Assembly: GCA_017505465.1 (NCBI GenBank)
Contig: JAFVPE010000004.1
Coordinates: 62,001-126,000, forward strand
Origin: Clostridia bacterium
GTDB taxonomy: Bacteria; Bacillota; Clostridia; Christensenellales; Borkfalkiaceae
Direction of reading: 5' to 3'
Length of the DNA: 64,000 nucleotides
Shown piece by piece: positions 9,884 through 18,118 of this stretch (within the stretch, counting starts at the first letter, position 1; each line of letters starts with the position of its first letter). The position numbers were made by a program, and so were the translations under genes. The notes beneath the pieces were generated by a model. It was not told the DNA's origin. It did no database searches and worked only from the letters and a program-made list of their open reading frames with translations.

Positions 9884-9913
9884 AATCTAATAAAGAAATG
9901 AGAGGATAGGTGA

Positions 9914-10750
9914 ATGAAACATTGTTTTTTGCGCTTTCCAGGTTTTAAATTAAAGGCGCTGACGCTTAGTTATGACGACGGAGCGATTTTTGACAAAAAA
10001 TTGATTGAAATTATGTCAAAATATGCTTTAAAAGGAACGTTTAATATCAATTCAGGATTATTTGCATTAGAAGAAGGTGGACGTTGTTTAACACAAAAAG
10101 AGGCGTTTACCTTATATACGCAATCAGATAATGAGGTTGCGGTTCACGGTGTAAAGCATTTGCCGTTGACGGAAGTGAATAGTGCGCAAGCGTTGGGTGA
10201 AGTCCTTTTAGATAGACAAAATTTGGAGAAAATCTTTCATAAACTCGTACATGGTATGGCGTATGCATACGGGGGGTATAATGATTCTGTTGTCGAAATA
10301 GTACGTTCGTGTGGAATCAATTATGCGCGCACGGTGGATGATAGTGAAGGTTTTACTCTTCCAACGGATTGGTTAAGATGGAAACCGACTTGTCACCATC
10401 GAAATCCGAAATTGATGGATTTGCTACAAGCTTTTTTAGAAGAGCAAGAGGGCGGTTATTGGAGAAAGTCTCCCAAATTATTCTATTTGTGGGGACATAG
10501 CTACGAGTTTGAGGATAATAATGAATGGTATATCATAGAGGATTTTGCGAAGTTGGCGGGAAATCGTGATGATATTTGGTATGCAACAAACGGGCAAATT
10601 TACGATTACGTGCAGGCATATCATAAGCTTCGATTTAGTGCAGAAGGGACATTTGTTTACAATCCAAGCGCGATGGACGTGTATATATGTTATTTTGGGC
10701 GAAAATATAAGATTCCTTCAGGTGAAATGGTGGATCTAGAAATATTATAA
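9914..10750 (+). CDS. Polysaccharide deacetylase family protein (NodB homology)
   Basis: 278 residues, no signal peptide. The NodB fold is indicated by motif 1 as LTLSYDDGA (the DD pair carries the base and a metal ligand), motif 2 as HGVKHLPL (H-x3-H, the other metal ligands), and a following YAYGGYND segment in place of the usual motif 3 RxPYG. Members remove N- or O-acetyl groups from glycans using a divalent metal. The loss of Arg in motif 3 makes specificity uncertain. The gene precedes a GH2 gene by 12 bp, so the two are probably one unit acting on an imported acetylated oligosaccharide in the cytoplasm. Confidence 0.85.
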   Translation: MKHCFLRFPGFKLKALTLSYDDGAIFDKKLIEIMSKYALKGTFNINSGLFALEEGGRCLTQKEAFTLYTQSDNEVAVHGVKHLPLTEVNSAQALGEVLLDRQNLEKIFHKLVHGMAYAYGGYNDSVVEIVRSCGINYARTVDDSEGFTLPTDWLRWKPTCHHRNPKLMDLLQAFLEEQEGGYWRKSPKLFYLWGHSYEFEDNNEWYIIEDFAKLAGNRDDIWYATNGQIYDYVQAYHKLRFSAEGTFVYNPSAMDVYICYFGRKYKIPSGEMVDLEIL

Positions 10751-10762
10751 ATAGAAAATATT

Positions 10763-13700
10763 ATGAAAAATACAATTAAGAGAACTGAAAAAGACCGTTT
10801 TATTCAAATTGCAGCAGGCGGTAAGAAGATGAACGGTGAAGTAAAACGTATGGCGGAAATACCGCCTTTGCCTATAAAACGCAACGTTTTAAAACCGCAA
10901 AATACGCAATTGGGTATAACCATACCTGCGTTCAATGAAGAAAAAGCCTATCAATCCTTCTTGGAAGAGAAGGCTGCTTTGCGTGCATATTATGCACCGT
11001 TTTTGGGAAATCACGCGCGAAAAGTGACGGATAATGCCGTGCAAATTGTAGATTTTTCCTACCGCAAGGAAACGGACGAAGATAAAGCGGACTTCGCTCG
11101 CGTGCTCAATGGCGTAGGGGAGTGGGAGCAGGTAAAAATTCCCCATTACGTAGGGCCTGACGGCAGGTGGAACGCCTTCTATCGTACCGAGCTTTCCTTG
11201 GCGAGTAAAGAAGACGGAAAGTATTATATTTTGGATTTTGAAGCGGTGGACTATATTGCCGAAGTGTATGTCAATGGCAGAATGGCAGGTCGTCACGAGG
11301 GCTTTTTTGCGCCGTTTAGCGTCAATATCACCGACTATATTCACGCAGGGAAAAACGTCTTGCTTGTTGTGGTCAAAAACGACGTTACAAGTACCGCGGT
11401 GACGGTAGACGGCTATGCCCATTATGGAGATAAAATTTACGGCGCAACCCACTTTGGCTACGACGAGCCGAGCCTTGGTTGGCACCATTGTCCTGCGGGA
11501 GCTGGAATCTTTGGAAAAGTAAAAATGACGGCAGCAGGTACGAGTCGAATTACCGATATATTCGTTCAACCGGATATTGACAAAGGCGAAATCATCGTAC
11601 ATACAACGGTGTTCACCTATGCTTATAAAACCTGCCGACATAAAATTGGATATACCCTTGAAGGTCGCAATTTTAAAGAAACGATCTTTGAAAGCGTAGC
11701 AGGAAAAACCGATCCGTTTACGGTAGACGAAAACTATTTAACGGAAAAGTTCTTTATTCCCAATTTCAAACTTTGGACGCAAAAAACTCCCTATCTATAT
11801 GCGATTACGGTAACGTTGTACGATGAAAACAACAATGTGGTAGACGAAAAGCAAGTACATTTTGGGATGCGGAAATTCCATATGGACGAAAACAGTATCC
11901 CCAAAGGTGCGTTTTATCTCAACAACGAACGTATTATTTTACGCGGAACAAACGAAATGGGACATTTACCTCTTTGCGTGATGCGTGGGGATTATGAACA
12001 GCTTATCGACGATATTTTGATTGCTAAAGTTGCAAATTTGAACTTCTATCGCATGACGCAACGCCCCGTGCACGATGAAATTTATACCTATTTTGATATG
12101 CTGGGTATGCTTTGTCAAAGTGATTTTCCGTTGTTTTCTTATTTAAAGCCGAGCGCAGTAGGCGAGGCGTTAAAGCAAGTACGGGAAATGGAACTTCACA
12201 CGCGCAATCATCCGTGTGTTGTTGTGGAAAGTTTCTGCAACGAAACGCTAGATAAAACAGCGTGGGGGAAAGAGCAGTACAACTTATCCCGATTTGAAAT
12301 AGAAAAATTCTTTGATGCGGCAAGGCAGGTTGTTGAAATTTATAACCCCAACCGTGTAATCAAGTATTGTGAAGGGGATTATGCACCCCTGCCTGAAACG
12401 CACGGCATCAGTGATTTCCATTGCTATACTTACTGGTACGTATCACACGGAATGCCGAGCGGAAAACTGCAAAAGGGCTATCTCCCGCCCATTCGTCCCG
12501 ACTGGATGACGGGCTGCGGGGAATTCGGCGTAGACGGTTTGGATAGATGGGAACTTATGCAAAAGTATGCGCCCAAGGAATGGTTGCCTGCAACGCAGGA
12601 CGAGCCTTGGTCTCCAAAGCCTATCGCTAAAGAACAATGCTACGTATTGCACGGAGATTTCTTCCCCGAGCAAAACACGGCGAGGGAATGGATACAAGCA
12701 AGCCGTGAATGGCAGAGAAAAGCAATCAAGGACTACGTACATATTTTGCGCCGTAGGGTAGACTATATCGAAAGTACGGCGGTGCATTTGCTTATCGACG
12801 CATGGCCCTGCGGTTGGACGAAAACGCTGGTGGACGTGGATAGAATTCCCAAGCCTGCGTACTATGCGTTCAAGGAAGCGAATATTCCCGTCCGTATAAG
12901 CCTGCGCAGGGATAAGTACGTTGTGTATGCAGGGGATACCCTGACAACGGAAATTTATGCGTTTAATGACACCGCAAAAGACGTTCAAGTAAAGGTAACA
13001 GCAAGCGTGTATTTCAATGGCGAAGAAATCGCTTCTTATGCTTGCGAAAATACGGCTACGAGGGTAGCATGTACCTATCTAAGCGAAATTTTGACAAAGA
13101 TTCCCGAAGATAAAACGGGCGTAGTCAAGGTAGTTGCAAAGCTTGAAAATGGAGATGAAATCACCTATGATGAAGTGGAATACGTCGTTAAGAAAAAAGT
13201 AGTAAAGGCGCAAAAAATGCCGACGCTGCTTGGCGAGAGAGTGCAAGCGGTACAAACCATATGCGACGGCGAAAAGACGGATAAAATTATTTTTGCCGAC
13301 GACGATTATTTCTACGAACATCGAGAGGAATTAGAAAACAAAGCAAAAGACGGTTGCCGTTTGATTGTTGTTACGAATAAGCCGTTGCATATTCTTGGGG
13401 AAGATATCATATTCCGTGTACACACTTTGGAAGAGGAAGTTCGCGCGAACAATTTTGTTGCGAGAAGTGAAGTCAACAAATTCACGAAAGAATTTGCGGA
13501 AATGGATTTCCAAAATTTCTACAATGCAAAGACTGATTATCAGGATTTGACCGCTTGGTTTAAGTTTGAATGGGCGGATAGTGAAGAAATACTCTACACG
13601 TTTGAAGATACAAGCGACCCGAAATATGCTTTACATAAAAAGCACAAAATGATAGCCGCACTGAAAAAACACGGCAAAGGGGAAGTTATTTTAACCACGC

Positions 13701-13777
13701 TTTCCTGCTTGGAAGGTTGCTTGGGATGCAATCCTGCTTTGGATAAGCTCATTATCAATCTTATAGAAAAGGAGTAA
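10763..13777 (+). CDS. Glycoside hydrolase family 2 protein
   Basis: 1004 residues, cytoplasmic (no signal). N-terminal jelly-roll: YIAEVYVNGRMAGRHEGFFAPF near residue 165 is the usual GH2 sugar-binding domain signature (quoted in part: VYVNGRMAGRHEGFF). An Ig-like domain and then the barrel follow, beginning at RGTNEMGH. The acid/base Glu is expected in NHPCVVVESFCNET and the nucleophile in TGCGEFGVDG. The C-terminal ~250 residues form extra domains. Family activities include beta-galactosidase, glucuronidase and mannosidase; specificity is not clear. The start at 10763 has no good ribosome site; ATG at 10829, preceded by GGCGGTAAGAAG, is a credible alternative. Confidence 0.88.
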   Translation: MKNTIKRTEKDRFIQIAAGGKKMNGEVKRMAEIPPLPIKRNVLKPQNTQLGITIPAFNEEKAYQSFLEEKAALRAYYAPFLGNHARKVTDNAVQIVDFSYRKETDEDKADFARVLNGVGEWEQVKIPHYVGPDGRWNAFYRTELSLASKEDGKYYILDFEAVDYIAEVYVNGRMAGRHEGFFAPFSVNITDYIHAGKNVLLVVVKNDVTSTAVTVDGYAHYGDKIYGATHFGYDEPSLGWHHCPAGAGIFGKVKMTAAGTSRITDIFVQPDIDKGEIIVHTTVFTYAYKTCRHKIGYTLEGRNFKETIFESVAGKTDPFTVDENYLTEKFFIPNFKLWTQKTPYLYAITVTLYDENNNVVDEKQVHFGMRKFHMDENSIPKGAFYLNNERIILRGTNEMGHLPLCVMRGDYEQLIDDILIAKVANLNFYRMTQRPVHDEIYTYFDMLGMLCQSDFPLFSYLKPSAVGEALKQVREMELHTRNHPCVVVESFCNETLDKTAWGKEQYNLSRFEIEKFFDAARQVVEIYNPNRVIKYCEGDYAPLPETHGISDFHCYTYWYVSHGMPSGKLQKGYLPPIRPDWMTGCGEFGVDGLDRWELMQKYAPKEWLPATQDEPWSPKPIAKEQCYVLHGDFFPEQNTAREWIQASREWQRKAIKDYVHILRRRVDYIESTAVHLLIDAWPCGWTKTLVDVDRIPKPAYYAFKEANIPVRISLRRDKYVVYAGDTLTTEIYAFNDTAKDVQVKVTASVYFNGEEIASYACENTATRVACTYLSEILTKIPEDKTGVVKVVAKLENGDEITYDEVEYVVKKKVVKAQKMPTLLGERVQAVQTICDGEKTDKIIFADDDYFYEHREELENKAKDGCRLIVVTNKPLHILGEDIIFRVHTLEEEVRANNFVARSEVNKFTKEFAEMDFQNFYNAKTDYQDLTAWFKFEWADSEEILYTFEDTSDPKYALHKKHKMIAALKKHGKGEVILTTLSCLEGCLGCNPALDKLIINLIEKE

Positions 13778-13781
13778 AAAG

Positions 13782-13983
13782 ATGAAAGAACAATTTGAAT
13801 GGATCCATAGTTGGTGTGATGAAACTATGCAAAATGATTTGCCTCTTTTATCAACTTGTCAATACTTTATTCGGCTAATTTGTGAAAATTACTAAAATCA
13901 GCCGAAGTATTATTTCAAAAGATGAATATATTGAAGATTTTATTAGTGGATTTTCGATGTTTGATGATACCCTCAATCAGTAG
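13782..13983 (+). pseudogene. Remnant of an SGNH/GDSL hydrolase gene
   Basis: ATG at 13782, after a good ribosome site (AAAAGGAGTAAAAAG), opens a 37-codon frame starting MKEQFEWIHSWCDET. That opening resembles the N-terminus of a family of clostridial SGNH hydrolases in which the next segment should be the catalytic GDS block. Here the frame diverges after NDLP and stops at about 13895. In another frame, 13894-13983 continues as a plausible helical segment (SRSIISKDEYIEDF) and ends in TAG. This looks like a decayed gene with internal deletions or frameshifts. It sits just behind the GH2 gene, where an esterase would make sense. Family assignment rests on a short stretch. Confidence 0.5.
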
Positions 13984-14138
13984 ATTTTTCAATTTCCCTT
14001 TTCTTTGTTTACTGCGTAGCAAATTTTGCGTAGTGAAAGGAATTAATCGCTCGTGTTTTTAAGTGCAATTTTAAAGTGCAGAATTGAAAAACAAAACTGC
14101 ACTTTAAGAGGCTTGCGGAAAGAAAATTGGCAAAGTAT
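13984..14138. other. Gene-free spacer with an 11-bp stem-loop
   Basis: No coding potential. It contains a stem-loop with an 11-bp perfect stem (14071-14081 with 14097-14107) without a following U-run. Possibly the end of transcription from the GH2 operon. Confidence 0.4.
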
Positions 14139-14167
14139 TTGACTTTTTTGGAAAGTTATGCTATACT
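14139..14167 (+). promoter_or_regulatory. Sigma-A promoter of the structured RNA gene
   Basis: TTGACT at 14139-14144 and TATACT at 14162-14167 are separated by exactly 17 bp. Initiation is expected near 14174. No protein gene follows on this strand, so it must drive a non-coding RNA. Confidence 0.75.
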
Positions 14168-14173
14168 ACCTGC

Positions 14174-14475
14174 ACACGAATCAATACGTACATGGGTATG
14201 TCGTTTTCGATTTTTTACAACCGTTTTTGACTTGAAGACGAAACGACCACATGTTTGACCATTTACGGATTTGGACTACGTGGAAACAGTGGGAACAAAA
14301 GTACAGGAAAGCATCGGTTGCGGACACGAAAGACTTGGAAATGCTTGGAAAAACGCGGGATTTGTTAGCAAAGCCCGACGTTGATAACGTCGGGGCGGGG
14401 CGCGCCGCTAAAGGCGCAAGTCCCGTCGCCTCAACCAAAATAACGGTTAGCCAGTAGGCTGTCCGTTATTTTTTT
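14174..14475 (+). ncRNA. Stand-alone structured RNA of about 300 nt, class not identified
   Basis: Bounded by a consensus promoter and a strong intrinsic terminator, with no usable plus-strand open frame. Several stems are visible: a long-range stem (14200-14209 with 14239-14247, one bulge, extended by 14190-14194 with 14250-14254), a 9-bp GC-rich hairpin with a 3-nt loop (14374-14382 with 14386-14394), and a 5-bp hairpin (14402-14406 with 14413-14417). It does not show the signatures of SRP RNA, RNase P RNA or tmRNA that I know. Near the 3' end there is a tRNA-like CCTCAACCA without a matching 5' acceptor strand. Large clostridial RNAs such as the raiA motif are candidates, but I cannot confirm this. 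Confidence 0.65.
14439..14475 (+). terminator. Rho-independent terminator of the structured RNA
   Basis: An 8-bp stem AATAACGG/CCGTTATT (14439-14446 with 14463-14470), an inner AGCC/GGCT pairing (14449-14452 with 14457-14460), and a run of seven T (14469-14475). Confidence 0.85.
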
Positions 14476-14617
14476 GTTTCGGTGATGAGTTTCGTAGAAA
14501 GCGCGGATTACCGTGGCTGACAATCGACAGGCTCGTCATTCCGTCGCTACGTTCCTTACACGCAAGGAGTTTACACTTGCGAATCGGTCTTTAAATCGGT
14601 AAATATGGTGGATAAAA

Positions 14618-14673
14618 AAGACGACACCTTGACGAGCGCGCTGTAAGCGTGCACATAGTCAAGGTATCGTCTT
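14618..14673. terminator. Long hairpin between the RNA gene and the AraC gene
   Basis: A 16-position stem with one mismatch (14618-14633 with 14658-14673) encloses a second 7-bp stem (14636-14642 with 14646-14652). It is followed by CTTTTTG on the plus strand and preceded by a run of A, so it could terminate transcription from either side. The AraC gene ends about 100 bp further on. Confidence 0.5.
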
Positions 14674-14775
14674 AGGCTTTTTGATTAAAAAGTTGTTATT
14701 AATGCAAACAAAAAATTAAAGTATATTGAGCCTACTTGTGCCTTTTTTAAAAAAGGTTATGGTGAGGCGAGAGAC

Positions 14776-15669
14776 TTATTTATTTTCACTAAATCTTGCC
14801 GTTCTTCTTGTTTGCATAGGAGAGACGTTATAAAATTTTTTATAAGTCCGTGAAAAATGTATAATGGAATTAAATCCCACAGATATTGCGATTTGTGCAA
14901 TCGAATAACTTGTGGTAAGCAAAAACTTATGCGCATGTTCACAACGGCATTTATTTAGAAAAAGCATAGGGGAAATTCCGTACTTTTTCTTAAAAGCATG
15001 TGAAAGGTAATATTTGCTTAAGAAAAAGTAATCAGATAGCTTTTCTAAAGTAATATCGTCGGCATATTGAGAGCGTAAATATAAATGGACGTTACTTAAA
15101 ACGTTTGGATCAGATTCCGATTTATGAGGTAAAGAAATCAACGGTATATGTCGGGAAATAAAGACGATAAATTTATCAAATTCGCTTAAAAAGGCACTAT
15201 CCCAAAAAGGTTTGCGCTGAGATTCTTCTCTTTCTATATAAGCCAAAATATTAAATAATTCATTAAAATATGCGGAAAAATCGAAGAAGAATATCTGTTG
15301 ATTTTCTTGTTCATTTATTTTGTTGTAATCCTCGTTTGTTGTTGCAAGAGAAGAGGAATCCTTATTATTTAAAATGAAAGTTATATTTTGTACCGAAAAA
15401 GCGGCGAAGGACAAAGGGGAATTTGTGGACGAAATTTCCGTATGAGAGGAAAAGGGAGTAACGACAATCAGCGTTCCCTTTTTTAATTTTACGTCTACAC
15501 CGTTTGAGCGCAACCAACCCTGTCCACCCGTTACAAATAAAATTTCTGTGTGGGGGTGGATGTGTTCAATTTCCTTCCAATCGTTTTTGAACTCTTCGCG
15601 GGTATAAGCAAGCAAACGATAGCGAGGCGTACTTTCCTTATTTAAAAAACTTACTGAAAATTGTAACAT
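14776..15669 (-). CDS. AraC-family transcriptional regulator
   Basis: About 297 residues from the preferred start. The N-terminal half is a cupin-like sensor domain (HIHPHTEILFVTGGQGWL, where the histidines are typical of sugar-binding AraC arms). The C-terminal ~100 residues carry two helix-turn-helix units: LEKLSDYFFLSKYYLSHAFK and then IAQIAISVGFNSIIHFSRTY with the closing FYNVSPMQTRR. The gene diverges from the GH78/transport operon, so it most likely activates that operon in response to a sugar. An in-frame ATG at 15726 exists, but the promoter found lies downstream of it; the ATG at 15669 falls on the predicted transcription start, implying a leaderless mRNA. Confidence 0.9.
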   Translation of the reverse strand: MLQFSVSFLNKESTPRYRLLAYTREEFKNDWKEIEHIHPHTEILFVTGGQGWLRSNGVDVKLKKGTLIVVTPFSSHTEISSTNSPLSFAAFSVQNITFILNNKDSSSLATTNEDYNKINEQENQQIFFFDFSAYFNELFNILAYIEREESQRKPFWDSAFLSEFDKFIVFISRHIPLISLPHKSESDPNVLSNVHLYLRSQYADDITLEKLSDYFFLSKYYLSHAFKKKYGISPMLFLNKCRCEHAHKFLLTTSYSIAQIAISVGFNSIIHFSRTYKKFYNVSPMQTRRTARFSENK

Positions 15670-15675
15670 ATGTAT

Positions 15676-15704
15676 AGTATAACACTTTTTTTTATTAATC
15701 GCAA
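15676..15704 (-). promoter_or_regulatory. Sigma-A promoter of the AraC gene
   Basis: On the minus strand, TTGCGA (complement of 15699-15704), a 17-bp spacer and TATACT (complement of 15676-15681). The expected start point is at about 15668-15670, which coincides with the ATG at 15669. Confidence 0.7.
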
Positions 15705-15755
15705 GATGATAATTTAATAATAACAATATCGGTTAAATATATAGCAATTTTAAGC

Positions 15756-15784
15756 TTGAAAATTTGGCTGTGGCACATTATAAT
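15756..15784 (+). promoter_or_regulatory. Sigma-A promoter of the GH78/transporter operon
   Basis: TTGAAA at 15756-15761, a 17-bp spacer, and TATAAT at 15779-15784. The leader before the GH78 start codon would be about 90 nt. The near-consensus boxes are back-to-back with the AraC promoter, 52 bp apart, leaving room for a regulator site between them. Confidence 0.75.
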
Positions 15785-15880
15785 AAAAATAGGGATTATA
15801 AAATTAGAGTAAATCTTTACTTATACCATATGTTCATTCTAGTGGAAATTCGAACTATTGTTTAGGGGAAACAGAAAGAG

Positions 15881-18118
15881 ATGAAAGCTTTTTGGGCAGA
15901 AAATTGTTATGATAAAAATGTGGAGCTGTGTTTTACTGTAACCGTTCCGAAGAGTGCAAATGCTGAAATTTATATTATAGCAAAAGACGTCTATAATTTG
16001 TTTATCAACGGCTTTTTTGTGCATTATGGGCCGGCGAGAGCGGCGAAAAATTATACTAGAGTGGATCGTATTTCGATTGATAAATATTTGAATAAAGAAA
16101 ATAATACTATATCGGTATACGTGCAGGCGAATAATACGAGTAGCCTTTGTTTTGCCTTGGAAAAGCCTTTGTTTGGTGCAGAAATATATCTTGACCAAAA
16201 CTTATATTGCGATGCGTCGGCATTTGATTGCTTTAGAATGACGGATAAGTTATCCAAAGTGGAAAAAATGTCCTCGCAACGCGGATATATTGAAATTTAC
16301 CGAATGGAAAGAAATCGCGAACCGTTCATAGGGGCTGATTATCCAAAGGTAAATATTGTGGAGGTTTCCACGCCACAGCTTCTTGAGAGGAATGTAGTAT
16401 ATGCAAATAACGAAGAAAAATTTGCAGTGCAATACGAAGAAGGCGGTGTGATAATAGACGAAAACCGTATTTGGAAAAACGATTTTACCAATCTAATGGA
16501 TGGGATTGGGAAAGGAAAATGGGACGGTTATTTCCGCCGCGAATGCGAAGAAATATTAAGCTCGCGCTTAAATTCTTTTGTATTTGATAAGGGAGCGAAA
16601 GAAACGGCGCTGAACTATCGGACGTATGCGCTTGATCGTGTATATTGCGGAAAATTTAAATTAAAAATTAAGGTTGCAAAAACCTCGCAGATATATCTGA
16701 TTTATGACGATTATCTGATAGATGGAAAAGTAAAATTCAATCGCGAACAAATTATTCACGGCTTAAAATGGATGCTTGCGCCTGGAGAATATGAATTGTA
16801 TTCGGGTGAAGTATATATGGCAAAATATTTTTGCATTGTAGAAGACGGAGAAGTGGAAATAGAAAGCGTTTCAGTGATTTGTATTGAAAACGCTGAGACG
16901 GACGGTTACGTTTTGGCTTGTAGCGATGAAACGTTACAGGAAATAGCGGATGCGGGGTTACACAGTTTTCAACAAAACGCTTATGATCTTTTAACCGATT
17001 GTCCTTCTCGGGAAAGAGCCGGCTGGCTTTGCGACAGCTTTTTTACAGCAAGGGCTGAACGGTTTTTTACGGGAGATAATAAAGTAGAAAAAAACTTCTT
17101 GGAAAACTATGCGTTATACAAAAACGAGCATTTTAACGCAGATGGTATATTGCCGATGTGTTATCCAAGCGAACCTTCTAATCCATATTCCTATATTCCA
17201 AATTGGATTTTATGGTATGTAATCGAATTGGAGGATAGGGATAGAAGACGGGGGAATAGCGAGCTTTCGCCGTTGGAAAAGGAAAAGATAAGGACGATTG
17301 TTGATTTTTTTGCTAAACATGAAAATGAATACGGGTTATTAGAAAACTTGGAGGGGTGGCTTTTCCTCGAATGGAGTCAAGCAAACGATTTTCTTTTGGA
17401 CGTTAATTTCCCGTCTAATATGCTTTATAGCGGAATGTTAGAGAGTGCGGGAAGACTTTTAGAAGACGATAGTCTTATTGAAAAATCAAAAATTCTTAAA
17501 GAAACGATTTTCAAAATGTCGTTTAATGGAACGTTTTTTGTTGACAACGCCATTCGTGAAAACGGGCAGCTTATTATACAAAATAACGTCAGTGAAACTT
17601 GTCAGTATTTTGCAGCTTATTTTAATATCTTAACCAGAGATGAAAACCCCGATTTTTACGAAAGGATGTTCAACGATTTGGCACCGACTAGAAAAGAGAA
17701 AGAATATCCTAACATCGCGCCATCAAATATGTTTATGGGATATATTCTTCGATTGACGGTTTTAGATCGGGAATGTGAGTACGAACGGCTTTTGAAAGAG
17801 TGCAAGATTACGTTTGCGGAAATGGTAAAAGATACCAGTACGATTTGGGAGCTTTTTAGCGAGAATGCTAGCTGTAATCACGGCTTTGGATCGATTGTCA
17901 GTATGTTTATAGGAAAAGCGCTAATAGGGCTTGTCGAGATAAACGAAGCAGAAAAGAAGTTGATTTTTGATGAGAGGACGGTCGGGATAGATACCAAGAT
18001 TTCAATTCCTGTTGCAGAAGGAAACGTTTGTGTTGAAGTACGAAATGAAGTTCGAACGATAACGCCGTCTCAAGGGTATCAAGTGATAATAAAGCGCGCG
18101 GTAAAGGAGGAAATATGA
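15881..18118 (+). CDS. Alpha-L-rhamnosidase-like protein, GH78 family
   Basis: 745 residues, no signal, so cytoplasmic. The N-terminus is beta-sandwich (NLFINGFFVHYGPARA matches the small-molecule-binding fold of GH78 N domains). The six-hairpin catalytic region starts near residue 345 and includes LLTDCPSRERAGWLCDS, the family's DCPxRE signature with the general acid Glu, and a later LEGWLFLEWSQAND segment. It would release rhamnose (or a related sugar) from an imported oligosaccharide. The gene leads the operon behind a strong promoter. Its stop overlaps the next start (ATGA), so translation is coupled to the permease. Substrate specificity is not assured, since related proteins with the fold vary. 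Confidence 0.85.
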   Translation: MKAFWAENCYDKNVELCFTVTVPKSANAEIYIIAKDVYNLFINGFFVHYGPARAAKNYTRVDRISIDKYLNKENNTISVYVQANNTSSLCFALEKPLFGAEIYLDQNLYCDASAFDCFRMTDKLSKVEKMSSQRGYIEIYRMERNREPFIGADYPKVNIVEVSTPQLLERNVVYANNEEKFAVQYEEGGVIIDENRIWKNDFTNLMDGIGKGKWDGYFRRECEEILSSRLNSFVFDKGAKETALNYRTYALDRVYCGKFKLKIKVAKTSQIYLIYDDYLIDGKVKFNREQIIHGLKWMLAPGEYELYSGEVYMAKYFCIVEDGEVEIESVSVICIENAETDGYVLACSDETLQEIADAGLHSFQQNAYDLLTDCPSRERAGWLCDSFFTARAERFFTGDNKVEKNFLENYALYKNEHFNADGILPMCYPSEPSNPYSYIPNWILWYVIELEDRDRRRGNSELSPLEKEKIRTIVDFFAKHENEYGLLENLEGWLFLEWSQANDFLLDVNFPSNMLYSGMLESAGRLLEDDSLIEKSKILKETIFKMSFNGTFFVDNAIRENGQLIIQNNVSETCQYFAAYFNILTRDENPDFYERMFNDLAPTRKEKEYPNIAPSNMFMGYILRLTVLDRECEYERLLKECKITFAEMVKDTSTIWELFSENASCNHGFGSIVSMFIGKALIGLVEINEAEKKLIFDERTVGIDTKISIPVAEGNVCVEVRNEVRTITPSQGYQVIIKRAVKEEI

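Larger units (their letters stand above)
9561..9913. other. 353-bp intergenic region with two inverted repeats
   Basis: No convincing gene. A 67-codon open frame at 9597-9800 lacks a ribosome site and family resemblance. The region holds an imperfect inverted repeat (9752-9794), a 10-bp stem-loop near the downstream gene (9849-9883), and a small hairpin at about 9710-9727 followed on the minus strand by a run of six T. The last feature would suit a terminator for minus-strand transcription, for which no gene is visible. Confidence 0.5.

Noticed and set aside
14181..14438. An 85-residue minus-strand open frame (MVEATGLAPLAARPAP...)
   Set aside because: It lies exactly opposite the structured RNA gene, has no ribosome site or promoter, and its composition is typical of frames misread over conserved RNA.
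14174..14475. SRP RNA, RNase P RNA or tmRNA as the identity of the RNA gene
   Set aside because: The conserved core sequences of these RNAs were not found on either strand.
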